From Cheilinus undulatus (Eukaryota > Chordata > Actinopteri > Labriformes > Labridae), in the NCBI RefSeq assembly GCF_018320785.1, contig NC_054885.1, forward strand, positions 11,592,421 to 11,656,420: DNA of 64,000 nucleotides, given 5' to 3'. The notes beneath the pieces were generated by a model, which was not told where the DNA came from, did no database searches, and saw only the letters and a list, made by a program, of their open reading frames with translations. The position numbers and the translations under genes were made by a program. This document shows, in pieces, positions 25,801 to 37,370 of the stretch. How positions within the stretch are numbered: position 1 is the stretch's first letter; the number at the start of each line of letters is the position of its first letter.

Positions 25801-26481
25801 GTATTAAACCTCACGTACCATGTCATATTCATTACTGGCGGGGTATAGCAGAGTGCCGAGGTACATTTCAGCAGCCATGCAGCCCAAGGACCAAATGTCT
25901 ACTGACTTGATCTCTAGAGCTCTGTGAGGGCAAACAACCACATTAGGTACTAGGACATCTCCATTATTTGACTCATAAATCTGACAAGGGTGTGAGTCAC
26001 CAAACAGAGATCAAATAAGGTCCTGGTTACTCACCTGTATGGACGACTCTGTATGTAAGCGCCTGGACTGGCCTCTGACACATCAGTCGGCAGGTGAAAG
26101 TCAATGACTTTGACTTTGTAGGGGCTTCGAGTTTGATCCACCAGCATCACATTCTCCAGCTTCAAATCTGCATGGATCACACCAACAGAGCTCAGGTGAT
26201 CCAGTGCGTTGGCGATCTGAAAAGGTCAACAAGGCAGAGGATTTTTTCATTTAAGTGTTCATGAATGCCACGAAATGTAGTAAAACATACCTGCTGGATG
26301 ATCGGACGGATCTCTTTAAGAAGGAAAGGTTGGAATTCTCTTTCCTTCATAAAATCATACAGGCTTTTCTCCAGGTGCTCACCTCCAGACAAATGTATTC
26401 CTCATACAGGAAGTGACTGTGCCACTGGACAAGGTTACATTTGTCGGAGTCCAGCTTGGACAGCTTTGTGAGGTATTTCAC
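22895..26481 (-). pseudogene. HIPK-like protein kinase, degenerate and 5'-incomplete
   Basis: Exons on the minus strand: 26291-26481 (VKYLTKLSKLDSDK, then LEKSLYDFMKERE), 26035-26216 (VGVIHADLKLENVMLVD, then KVKVIDFHLPTDV), 25819-25921 (DIWSLGCMAAEMYLGTLLYP), 25318-25437 (FIVETQGQPPDSLLNQGLKT, then TRFFNRV), 24329-24415 (ETGIKPLDLR), 24029-24213 (LMFVNLLKGMLRFDPAWRLT, then CPFITMSNID), 23373-23625 (YVQSCYETMAM) and 22895-23245. Order and motifs match the homeodomain-interacting protein kinases and their expanded fish-specific relatives. Damage: no glycine-loop or VAIK exon found up to 30 kb; a one-base loss near 26381 between the CLE and HLEKSLYDF frames; DFG is DFH; APEIILG..FCEA is shortened to ALEIKS; and frame breaks in exon 23373-23625 and probably the last exon. 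All splice sites still look good, so the decay is recent, or some breaks are sequence errors. Confidence 0.75.
24485..24900. repeat. Degenerate 'gccactttttaacc' array in HIPK-like intron
   Basis: Repeated words TTTTGCCACTTTTTAACC and CCACTTTT occur at irregular ~25-60 base spacing. The same word array forms the interior of the hAT copies at 19.9-20.9 and 38.6-40.0 kb, so this is probably a third, older copy whose ends are lost. Confidence 0.6.
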
Positions 26482-26639
26482 CTGGGGATTCATAACAGGC
26501 AACATGTTAAATATGGGCTTTACCTACGTAAAACATTTCTTCAAGATGAAGAACAAATGTTTAAAAGTTTCAACAACATTTAAAGTAGCGCACCTTTGCG
26601 GAGGTTTTTATCATTTAGATCACCCTCAACAAACAAAGA

Positions 26640-27215
26640 ATATAGATGGAGTATTAATTAAACAATGTTTAGACACACCGCCTGCCCTGGCTCGCACGGG
26701 CGACAGAGACACACAGCTGGTGCGCACACACACACATAAATGGCGCTGACGCACATGGACAGAGAGAAGCCATAAAGCAGAAGGAGAAAGTTCAGGTCTG
26801 AGTTTATCCTGCAAATTCTGAAACATTTTCCCTAAACAGATAGAAGCCTTCAGTCTAAATTACCAACACGTCAGTGCGAGTGTGTGTCCGTATATGTCTG
26901 TGAGTGTCATGTTTGTGTGTGTCATACAGCATCAGCATTGGCGCTGCGTAAAATACGCACGAATGGATGAAGAGACCAGCCACTTTTCAGTTATTTTGGA
27001 GGGAAATTTGAGCTTTTATCTGCCGAACAGCCTCTCTGTAACAAGCCTAAATCATAAGGGCTAACTGACAAGCACTTTCAGAGTGAAGCATAAGTTGTGA
27101 CACTGATAAATTCAACCTGCCATCGTGGCTAGTTAGAGTCACGCTGCTACGCCACAGCCGCCACGGCCGAAATCCACCCACATTTGGCTAGTTGGCGGGT
27201 TAATGCCAAGCCCTG
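26640..27215. mobile_element. hAT-like fragment (right terminus CAGGGCTTGGCATTAACC)
   Basis: The minus strand from 27215 reads CAGGGCTTGGCATTAACC, then cgccaactagcc, the terminus of a widespread hAT family. GC-rich interior follows, then the phrase TTGGCGCTGCGTAAAATACG. The left end was not identified and the stated left limit is approximate. It sits where the missing first exons of the kinase copy would be expected. Confidence 0.45.
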
Positions 27216-27223
27216 GCGATAAG

Positions 27224-30005
27224 CAATCACAGTTAGCGGGTCAGCGATTAGTCTGTTAGCGATTAGCATTCACGATTAGCATGCTAGCTCAAACTTGAAC
27301 ATGTACAGGCAGTTGTGTTGTTGGTAGGTGTCCTTAAAATTGATTTTAAATGTGCTCTCCTTTGTCCTAGTTACATTGCCATTCTGAATGTATATTTAGT
27401 TATTATAGGTGATATTTTGAGTTACACTTTGCCATTGTATGTTAGCTTAATAGAGTGTTTATTGTTAGAGACAGTTTTGAAACACAGGCAGTGTTTGATT
27501 TTATATTTTTTTATGGTTTGATCTGTGTTTTCAACATTGTATTTCAGGTCTGTAACTGTGTTAATTGTGCTGCTGCCTGTCTTGGCCAGGACACTTGTAA
27601 ATGAGATTACTGATCTCAATGATGGTTTCCTGGTTTGATAAAATTAAATAAAAAATAAATACAATTGTTTTGCCAACCACACATTTACACAATCTCACAG
27701 TCACTCAATTCAATGAACAAAAACTGATGCTTAAACTTTCAAAATAAAATTGTATCAAACTTCCATTTATGGTTATGGTAAGGATTAGGATACCAAAAGT
27801 TTAAAGTTAAACACCTGACTATTTCGTAAAGTCCACACAGTCCACAGGAAAAAAGCCCTCCATGAATGTAGTGTACATAGCTCTGTTTGCTATGTAGCTA
27901 CATAGCTAAAGTGGCAAAAGCTAAGCTCACAAAGCAGTTACATATGCTACATGGCTTATGTAGCTGAAGCTCCATTTGCTAAAGCTCACACTGCAAAATC
28001 TAACTAAGCTTAGCTTATGCGATAATGTTAATTACACAGCTAGTGTAACAGCCATAGCTGACACAATGGCGAGGATGTCGACTGTTGCAGGTGATAGACG
28101 GGGCTATCTCAAGGCGTGCATGATGCAGGTAGGCATCACATTTAGGAGCACTTCCTCAACAACCTCAGTGTTTTTATAAAGCTCTGTGGGCTAGACAGTG
28201 TTAAATATGAGTATCAGTTTGTATTATTCCCCCCTCCAGCGCCTTTTTTTCTCTCTACATCCCACTCGACCGACCCCTTGTTTAGGCAAGCCCATCACAG
28301 ATTACAAGTGGTGAATGACAGAGTGGTCAGCCTCCACAATAACTTCTACAGGCGTCTGCGTTTAACATAGTTGTCGCATATGAAACAGATGGACAGCAAT
28401 GTATGATGGAGAGAGGGATAAAGTAGAGATGGTGACAGTTGTGCAACCTTATTAACTTACCATTAGGCTACTATGTATTTGAGAGGTCAGAGATCTGTTT
28501 TTTTACATTACATTGTTGATATTAACCAGGACCCAGTGTAATTATACTAAATAAAGTTTTTATTGAATGTCTAATTGTGCCACAAATATTTTCCTGTTTC
28601 CCAAAGTAACATTACTTTTTTTGTTTCTTTGTTTTTCACCAGGGGTGTCCAAACTGCAGCCTGTGTTCCAGTTTTACTTGGCCAAGTAAGTTTATGAAGT
28701 AAAATGCAATAAGGCCCACACAAGAACATGGCACCTGTGCTGTATTGTACTGTTCTAGACTTAGTTTTCACTAGGAATGCACCACGTGCAGATACTTGCA
28801 AATTAATTTCAGCTGATACTGATATCAATACAGATATAGTTCAGACCTTAAAGGACTGAGCTACTATCTGCACAATCTCAAGGTCCACTATACAAATCAG
28901 TCTCTCCTTTCTGCTTCACCGGGTTGTCATTCTCATCCTGACTTGGGGCAGATCTAGTGGCAGACAGGCCCATTGTGTGTTGTGGCAATGAATTAAAAGT
29001 TGTAATGTAGAGGGTTTTGTAAAGCCTATTTACATATCGCTAGGGTATGAAACAGTTTCAGAGATGTAACAGACATTTCATATATTGTGCTACAAGTTTT
29101 TTGCTTTCTTTGCTACAAGGCCATCAACCTTTTTAGCACCAGTGCTATGGGCAAAAATAAGTTAACTAGCTTATAAGGAGTCTCATAAATATCAGCGTCA
29201 CATAACCGGCTCACAACCCCTCACAGGAGCTTTAATGTGGATGATTTTTTTTTTTAAATTTGTGTTACCATAGAATCAAGAGAAACAATGTTAAAATCTG
29301 ATTAACCAGAAGCCATATTTGCCCCTTAAATACGAACTCCAATTGCTGATTCACATACACATGAACGAGTTTAGCGCTTCCAATAGCATTAGGGCTCATG
29401 ATAAGGTATGAAAAATGATAATACTAAATAAAAATGTCCTATAAATAATGACATCATGCAGAATATCTGTAAAGTCAGTTTTTATTTCTCTTGAATGGAA
29501 AGACTGCCATCTTCTGGCCACTAGTTGAAAGTGAGTGCTTCAAAAATCCATTCCCAGGCCATAATTAGAATAAAACTGTAAACAAAACATGGATGAGGAG
29601 ATTTGAAGAAATCCTAAATGCAACAGCAGAATAGTTTTTATTTAAAGCATTTGCCAGGAAAGCTGTACAGTGTCTAATTAGTCTGTTGTGTACATTCATT
29701 TTCTCTAAGTCATAATAATGAGCTTCTGCATTAGAAAGTATGAGACTACAAATGCTGTTCTGTCATCTAGTGAAGGAGGAGTCAACACATGCTTTCAAAT
29801 AAGAAAGTGCTGTTAGAAAAAGGTCAAAGGACTCTTGTCTATTCAGTGAAAACAGCTGCCATTAGGCTCCAGTATAAAAATGACAAAGCATGTAAAAATA
29901 AGCTGCCACCTCAGCTTGTTTAAATGCCTTTTCTGACATTTCTTGCTTTGATTTTTGGCTCAGATTTGTCTTTTCCACATTAAACAATCAACAAAAGCAC
30001 ACATC
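27224..30005. other. Intergenic, no gene recognised
   Basis: AT-rich, with short frames only. It has several gctagc/gttagc words (27.23-27.29 and 27.88-27.97 kb), a repeat-like fragment near 28.77-28.84 kb (cf. 21.19 kb) and a 'ctgccatcttctggccact' phrase at 29.50 kb that is common in fish repeats. No glycine-loop kinase exon was found on the minus strand. Confidence 0.5.
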
Positions 30006-32578
30006 CTAACTGTGAATTTCTCTGTACACGATAAATGTCACCAGAAGGATTTCCATCACTGCACAGATCCACTGCAGTTTGGCTGTTTGTCCTGCCGAAG
30101 CCAGCTCCAGTGTTCGACAGGATGGAGTGTCCCTGGATGAAGGTCTCCACAGGCAGCACTGGTAAGACTGGTTGAACTTCTTTTGCTCTACATCTATTGT
30201 GCTCCAGACTTTGTACCTTTGATACTCATCCATCTTAATCTCCGTTCTGGCAGAGCCTGTTAAGTTAACGTCTCCTTGGGACCAGTGGACAGAGCCCATG
30301 GGGTAAACTCCAGTGAACCAACACTTAGCCTGAGTGCTGTTGATGGAGGAGTTGGAACTTCCAGGACAGTCTGAAGAATTAAAATGTGAGAAAGAAAACA
30401 GAAGATAGGGGCAAAATAGTAGTCCTGGTTTAAATTTAAGCTTCTTGTGTCATTTTGTGTCTTTTTTCTAATTGCAATAGAGATTGGGATGTTTTAAAGT
30501 CTTTTTTATGTACAAACCCAATTCCAAAAAAGTTGGGGTGCTGTGTAAAATGTAAATAAAAACAGAATGCAGAATTGGAATCGTACAAAACATTAACTGG
30601 GGATGAAACAATACCACCATGATTTCCTGTATGGACCGAAACTTGTCAAAGAAAAACAAACTCACCTTGAACTGTCACATTAGTTGTGGACCGTGCCACT
30701 CCAGTGGTGGAGGCTATCTTGCAGAGGTACTCTCCCCCGTCTCTTGGCATCACGTTGGTGAGAGTCAGAGTGAGTGTGTTCTGGGGAGTGTTTTCACACC
30801 GACCCTTAAGCTCAGGACGGCCATTCATGTATTTGCACTCGGGATTATTTTTTGAAAGCCATGAAAATGATTTAATATCCATCTTGTTTGTAGAACTGGC
30901 CACACAGGACAGATTCACATCGCCTCCACATTTTGCCTCCACCTGGGGATCAGTGGTCAGCGTCAAAGCATCATGGCCTGCATGATCAGAGAGAGATGAA
31001 CTGGTAAAACACAGAGAAGAAAACAGCCTAATGTCTGACAACTTGATTTGTATGTTTTCATTAGCAGAGGTGTACTACTAGTGTAACTTTTCTTATAGTA
31101 GTAATAGAGACAATAGAAAGAGAGAGAAACAGAAAGTTGGACATGTTAGTGCACATCCTTAATGTCTTGGACACACCCCTGCCAAATACCAGCAGATTCT
31201 TTAGTCAAGCTAAATGAAATAATAGCAAAAATACCTCCATGTTGGCAACTGCCCGCACCAGAGGCATAATATGCAAGGGTTTTTTAGTCTGTTTATACAT
31301 GAATTTAGGCCATTCTTATGAATGCAATACCTCAAGAACAGTTTAACAGATTGCCACTCTGATTCAAGGATGAACTTACTTTGCAGGTCAGAGTCAAAGA
31401 TAAGGTTTTTAAGTATCATATCCTCACCTTGGTTGTACAATTCAAGAACCCTTGAGGTATTTTCTTCAGACTTTGCAAAAACATTCAGACTGATTTGAGT
31501 TGAGAGGTCTAGTCATGGTCATTTGGCCTCATGTTGATCCCTTGTTGATCCGTTTCCATGTGGATGTTGCCTTTGTCAACTAGCACACTGCCATACAGTC
31601 ACTCTGAAATCTACCGCAAAAGTTCATTTTTTTCAGAGTATTTGTGACACATTCCAGATGAAAATTTTACAAAGGGGAGGAGTTTCGGGGACAGGTCAGG
31701 CAATGTGGAGATGCCCATAGGAATGAAAGGACTTCTGGTTAACTTACCTGCATAACCATACATATGTAGAAACAAGGGGTAATATTTCAAGGATTCAATG
31801 AGGGATTTGTGCCAAACTTGGCACAAACCTACTCTCTGACATAAAGAGAAACAGGTTGAAATTTTGGAGATCAAATTTTGCATCAATTTAACTTCCATAT
31901 AGTTTACTAGTTAAGCCAGTTGTAATCCAAAATTAGAACAAAACATGGGGACGGATCCAGGGATCGTTTTAAAGGATTCTATTTTCACTAGTGGGAAATA
32001 GGGCGAATGGCGGAGGTCTGTGCTCTCCGAGTGCTTTTCTAGTTCTAGTTGATATTATATTTGTATTATTGTTGTTAGAAACATTACCATGCAGTCTACA
32101 TATAATCAGTCTATTTCAAAGAGTTGGTTCACTTTTCTCAAAGCTTTAGAAATCCCAAAAGGACATGCAACCACACTTTCTATCACATTTTCCTTCCATT
32201 TTTACTGTTTTTTTTCTTTTTTTTTTTTTTTTTTAGATCTTGCATTCTGTGCCTCAACACTCATAGCTTTACAAAGCATATTTTATCTAGATGTTTAACC
32301 GTCAACCATTTAGGAAAAAAGTGTCTTCCACAAATGCAGAACTTCATAATATTGCCTTAAAGATAGGAAAAACAAGGGCCACTGATTTGAGCAAATCAAA
32401 CATTTTTGACTGTTTTCTCTTTGGAACATGTAAGGGTGGATAAATCTTTAAACCAGTAAACCATACACTAAGTGCGTCTTTAAAAAGATGTAAAACCAAA
32501 ATCCTCACCAGATATGAAGACAGCTGAAGTGAGCGAAATGATGGAAACCCAAACGGACACATGCTCAGTGAATCCCAT
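30006..32578 (-). CDS. Two-Ig-domain type I membrane protein, B7-like architecture
   Basis: Exons: 32509-32578 (signal peptide MGFTEHVSVWVSIISLTSAV), 30666-30977 (V-type Ig) and 30006-30370 (C-type Ig, membrane segment, stop TAG). All joins are phase 1 with GT/AG borders, as is usual for Ig exons. The protein is 248 residues. V domain about 27-127: C48, W63 and C109 with DGGEYLC, plus an extra pair C71/C84. Second domain about 129-215: C144, W157 and C199 (next to C200), with the CWFTGVYPMGSVHW motif typical of C1-like domains. Membrane segment about 226-243, then a five-residue tail (REIHS). Several N-glycosylation sites (NLS, NVT, NSS, NST, NLT, NQS). The V+C layout with a tiny tail resembles B7/CD80-86 and butyrophilin-like ligands, which act at the cell surface in lymphocyte signalling; the exact member is not recognised. 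Appears intact. Confidence 0.75.
30510..30586. repeat. Short fish MITE-like fragment
   Basis: GTACAAACCCAATTCC at one side and GGAATCGTAC at the other, with AGTTGGGGTGCTGTGTAAAA between. It is a recognisable shortened copy of a very common teleost repeat, and lies in an intron of the Ig gene. Confidence 0.5.
31920..32050. repeat. Dispersed LINE-type 3' fragment in the Ig gene intron
   Basis: Contains GGCGGAGGTCTGTGCTCTCC, then gagtgcttttctagtt. The reverse complement matches 36.62-36.73 kb over about 120 bases with many mismatches. Confidence 0.6.
32205..32235. repeat. Poly-T tract
   Basis: A T-run of about 28 with one or two interruptions, within the Ig gene first intron. Confidence 0.8.
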
Positions 32579-33114
32579 CACTCTGATCTGTATTGAGATC
32601 AATTTTGCTCCATTAGAGAAACGCATTGAACCTCATCTCACAGTTATAACATGGTATAACAAGGTTTTTTTCTTTACTCACCATGCTGATGTCCTGGTCA
32701 TTGCCTGTAAATGCTTTAGAATAAGTTAATATCCACTTTATGTTATGTGTGTGAGGCTGAAGGAGGAAGAGAGTGAACTGACTGTCAGTTTACAGGAAAC
32801 CCAAGATCATGTGCAGCCTGGTTTTCACTGCGGCGTGAGCAGACATGCTCTGGAATGAAAGAGTCTGCTGAAACAGGACAAAGTTTCACTTCCTTCTATC
32901 CTCATTAGATCTAATTCACAGTCCGAATATTCAATTCAATCTCAGTCTCGCCTTGTTTTACTTGCTTTTATAATGCAATACAAAAGAAATAAAAACAATA
33001 CCAAATTTCAAACGCTCCATTTTCTCTGAAAAACACCAGAAGTATCACACAGACATAATTCTTAAGATCCTTTGCAAAATCATTTGAAATTTAGCTCAGG
33101 TTCCTCCAATTTCT

Positions 33115-34200
33115 CTTGATTGTGGCTGAGATGTTTCTACTCTTTCATTGGAGTCCACCTGTGGTACATCAAATTGATTCGACGTGATTTGGAGAGGCAC
33201 ACACCTTTCTATAGAAGGCCTCACCGCTGACAATGTGTATCAGAGCAAAAACCAAGCTGTGAGGTCAAAGGACCTGCCTGCAGAACTCAGAGACAGGATT
33301 GTTGGGAATTCAGTGAAACCATTTCTTCTGCACTGAAGATTTACACAAGCACATTAGCCTCCATAGTTCTCTAAAAGAAGTCTGGCACAACCAGAGCTCT
33401 TCCAAGAGGACCACCCAGCCAACCTTAGTAAGAGAGGGGATCAAGAACCTGATGGTCACTTTGATTTAGCTGTTTTACACACCGATCTGGGTTTTATGGC
33501 TAGACAGAAGCCTCTTCGCAGTGCAAGACACTCGAAAGCCTGCTTGAAGTTTGCAAAAAGCACCTGAAAGACTCTCAGACTGTAAGAAACAGTCTCTGGT
33601 CTGATGACGCGAAGATTTAGCAGTTTTGCCTCAGTTCTGAATGTATTATCTGAAGGAAACCAGGCACCGCTTATCACCTGCCCATTACTAACAGTGAAGC
33701 ATGGTGTTGGCAGCATCATGCTGTCGGGGTGTTTCTCAGCAGCAGGGTCTGTGAGACTGGTAAAGGTTTAGGGAAACTGAATGGAGCAAAGTAAAGACAT
33801 ATCCCCAATGAAAGCCTGTTCTGCAGAGCTCAGGACCTCAGACTGGTCCTAACGTTTGCCTTCCAACATGACAGTGACCCTCAGCACTCAGCTAAGACCA
33901 CACGGAAGTGGCTTTGGGACAACTTTGGGACATGTCCTAGAGTGGCCCAGCCAGAGTCCTGACTTGAACCCTATTGGACATCTCTGGAGAGCTGTAAATG
34001 GTTGTCCACCAACGGTCCCCATCTAACCTGACACAGCTTGGGAGGATTTTCAAAGATGAATGGCAGAAAATCCCCCAATCCTGGTGTGCACAGCTTGTTG
34101 AATCATACTCAAAAGACTTGAGGCTGTAACTATTGCCAGAGGTGCTTCAACCAAGTGCTGAGTAAAGGGTCTGAATACTTATTTCAGTGTGATATTTCAG
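33115..34200 (+). mobile_element. Degenerate Tc1-like transposon
   Basis: From TCCACCTGTGGTACATCAAA to GTAAAGGGTCTGAATACTTA. The middle reads as a broken Tc1 transposase: VKHGVGSIMLSGCFSAAG near 33.70 kb and FQHDSDPQHSAKTTRKW near 33.86 kb. The DPQHSAKTT block carries the second acidic residue of the DDE triad. Stops and frameshifts are frequent. The terminal inverted repeats are too decayed to define. Confidence 0.8.
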
Positions 34201-34859
34201 ATATCACATTCCTCTTCCTTACAGTACACACAGTCTCATACACCAATTTGTTTCTCACTTCTTTCTTACTAAACTCACTTAAACTCACGCAATAATCTGT
34301 GGCTGTTCATGCCAAAAAAGGGGTAACCTTGCGTTGAGGTAAAGCCAGGAAAACATTTTCAGACTGACTTTAATAGCTTTGGCAAAGAACCAGCATGGAG
34401 TTTGAGTTGACTTTGATTCATTAGCCCAATAAATCTTCTGCACCATCAAGCCCCTGGCTGTTGTTTTTCAAGACTCTGTTTTTTTATTCAAGGGATAGAT
34501 GATAAAACTGAGCAGTTTTTTTCCACTGTATTGCTCAATTGTTGGGCTGTGAGCAGTTTAGCCTTGAATGTGAAAGTAATGCCAAAATAAGTAGATGAGT
34601 CAGTGATGTTTATTCTCTTGCACTTTTCAGGAAATAATGTCTCAAAATGATTGATGATGAAAAATTAAAAAAAATAATTTATACCAGTGTTTTCAGGCAG
34701 AACACAATTGACTATGTTGCTCAATCTTCAGTATTAAGTAAAAGTAGCAACAACTGACTGGAGGTTTTGTGCCTCTGAAGTCTGCTGGAAGCACAGTGGT
34801 GGGGCAGTAGGAACAGTGGGGTTGGTGAGGTCAGATAAGCTGTAGGTTTGACCTCTAAA

Positions 34860-35520
34860 ATCTATTCAGTTCCAACTTGAGTCAAAGCGGACATTCGTCT
34901 AAAGTTTGAAGAAAGTTTCTTTAACATCCTTGCTGGGATATCTTGCCCACATGGGAGGACTGATCATGAGGCACGATAGCTTTAACATTTGACCTATGGC
35001 CTCAAAAACCAATGAGATCATCTTTGAGTCAGAGTGGACATTTGTGTGGTGTTTGAAGAAAGTAACTCAAAGCATACTTATGATATCATGTTCATGAGCA
35101 AGTGATGGACATGAGGCCCAGTGATCCTGACCCTTGAACTTCATAGTCTAATCAGTACGCTTGAATCAGAGTGGAGATTTGTTCAAAGTGTGAAGACAAT
35201 CCCAAAAAGTGTTCTCAACATTCGTTCATAAGCAAGGGATTAACATGAGGCCCAGTGAGCTTGACCTTTGACCGCTGACATCCATTATCTTGTCAGCCCA
35301 TCCTTGAGCCAGATTGGACATTAGTGCGAAGTTTGAAAAAGCCCTTATGGCGTTCTTGAGATATCAGGTTCACAAGCCAGGGATGGACCTGAGGCCCCAT
35401 GACCTTGATGTCTAACCAGAAACTCAAGATCTTTTTAGTTCGTCCTTGAGTAAGCAAGGAATGACGACAAGCCAAAATTTTCTTGATGTGTGACCTCTGA
35501 CCTCCATACAGAATCCTACT
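34860..35520. repeat. Tandem array, ~140-bp unit, about five copies
   Basis: The phrase 'gagtcagagtggacatttgt' or variants recurs at 34881, 35028, 35165, 35308 and about 35448 (spacing 137-147). Between copies run 'aagtttgaagaaa', 'gatatcatgttcacaagcaagg', 'gacatgaggccca' and 'tgacctttgacc'. It is a known type of fish tandem/dispersed repeat; a single related unit lies near 55.17-55.25 kb. Non-coding. Confidence 0.85.
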
Positions 35521-36389
35521 GTCAGAATCCTACTGTGCAAAATTCCAAAAAAATATATTAAAGCCTTGGTGAGATAAAAATTAAAAGGATGAACATGAGG
35601 CTAAATGACTTTGACCTCCAAAATCTAAACACTACATCCATGATTTAGAGCGGTCGTTTATACAAAGCCAAAAGAAAATCTCTGCTAACATTTTTGACAC
35701 ATTGCCCTAACAAGCAAGATATGAACAACAGATTTCGAAAGCCTGCTCCTTAAAGATAATCCACCTTCTTTGGAACATCTGGCAAATAAGGAAGAATCCA
35801 GAACTATCTGGAAAGACTCAGGAGGGAGACTAATGATAGGAAAAAACGCAGCAATGGTTTTTATAAAGGTCAACTTGAAACGGAGGAAAAAGCCCTGAGC
35901 CAAGTGGCTAAAGTGGAATACAAGTGTGATAGCCCCTGAATAGTTTGAGTGTGTTACTTATAAGTGTCTTTCTGTCATTGCCCATGAGCTGGGTTGTGCC
36001 ACAAGCATATCCACATGGTGTTTATGGCATGTCATGGTACACGAATGCTGTTGAAAGCCCACTGGTATCTGAAGAAGGGCACGTAACTCGTCTCCTGCTG
36101 CCAGAAATACAGTACAAGACCTGCTCTCATCCTAAAGCTGATTCCTGCTGCCAAAGGCCTTCCAGGTACACCCAAACCATGGAAGAAACATAAATGGACT
36201 CACCTCTGCTCACTCCTGGATCTAGTGGGACATCAGGCTTTGATCCCACAGCTTGATCACAAGTAAGAGGCTTTTATCTGGGTAGAAATAGCTGCAGAAA
36301 AAAAATATGGTCAGTTGTCTAAAACTGCCTTTGTTGTCTTGTTGTCTGCTTATGCGTTATTGATTTACTTTGCTGTGTCCATTTATATC

Positions 36390-36474
36390 CAGTATGGTAA
36401 CTTCACCTACACAAACACTAGAGTTGGTTCAAAGACCAGTGACTGGGTTTCTGTGTTGTGAAGTTACCATACTG
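36390..36474. repeat. Inverted repeat with 17-bp perfect arms
   Basis: CAGTATGGTAACTTCAC (36390-36406) and its exact reverse complement (36458-36474) flank 51 bases. It is an 85-bp foldback, either a minimal MITE or a hairpin. Confidence 0.9.
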
Positions 36475-36624
36475 AGTTTGTTGCTGCAAGTCAAAGTTTA
36501 TTTATTTGCTACATGGCTCAGTCCACCATCTTTCAAATCACATGTGAAGCAACATGTGATTCAGCTATATTGCAGAGATTGTGTCACTGATTACAACTGA
36601 TACATTTGTGTAACAAATACTATT

Positions 36625-37370
36625 ATATTTAACTAGAAAAGCACTAGGAGAATGCAGAGCTCTGCCTTTAGCCCTATCTCCCAATAGTGAAGAATCCTTG
36701 ATAAAATTCCTAGATCCATCCCCATGTGCCCATTCGCCGACTATTCCCTCCTTAGTGGGGTGGAAACATGGTGAGCCAAAGCATTGGCTTCACTAAGGGT
36801 GGACTGTCATGGCGGAAGCATTGCCTGCCGGTGCCAACAGATGCACCGACAGTCTCACCCATGGTCTCACTGGATGAATGGAAGTCATGGAAGAGGGTGA
36901 ATATTTCTCTATTCCTCCCAGCATTGTGAGTAGTCTTCCTACAATTCGCTATCTTTCTCTCTGTTACGCTCCGACTCATCTCCTCGACCAGGCGTGCGTC
37001 TTTCAAACTCTAAAAACTCAAAAACTTTGAATAGAAACACACCCACAAATGCTGCTGGGATTGAAGTTACTCATGTCCGCCATCTCCTGGTGTAAAGTGG
37101 TAACAGCGCAGACCTCCACCATTAGCCCTATCTCCCAATAATACAGAATCCTTTAAAAAATTCCTGAATCCAGACGGTGATCCGGATCAGTCCCAAAATC
37201 GAATCAGTTCTTCCTTAAGCCATTTCTGACATTTCCTGAAAATTTTATGAAAATCCGTCCACAACTTTTTGAGTTATGTTGCTAACAAACAATCTAACTA
37301 ACTAACTAACAAACTAACAAACCCTGCAGATCACATAACCCCCTTGGCGGAGGTAAAAAGAAATTATTTG
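36625..37370. repeat. RTE-like LINE 3' fragments
   Basis: Two related pieces (36625-36760 and about 37090-37370) share CCCTATCTCCCAATA.T. and ATCCATCCC or TGATCCGGATC blocks. The second ends with ACAACTTTTTGAGTTATGTT, then gctaacaaac, (CTAA)n and TTGGCGGAGGTAAA, the usual 3' tail of a fish RTE-type LINE. No reverse transcriptase frame is present. Confidence 0.65.

Noticed and set aside
27130-27190. Minus-strand WVDFGRGGCGV, glycine-rich, considered as the missing kinase loop
   Set aside because: It lies inside a hAT terminus, lacks the following Val and Lys motif and hits a stop at once.
35945-36193. Frame resembling a signal peptide plus short secreted protein
   Set aside because: Has no ATG at its beginning (opens at TTG) and no splice partner; hydrophobic start likely chance.
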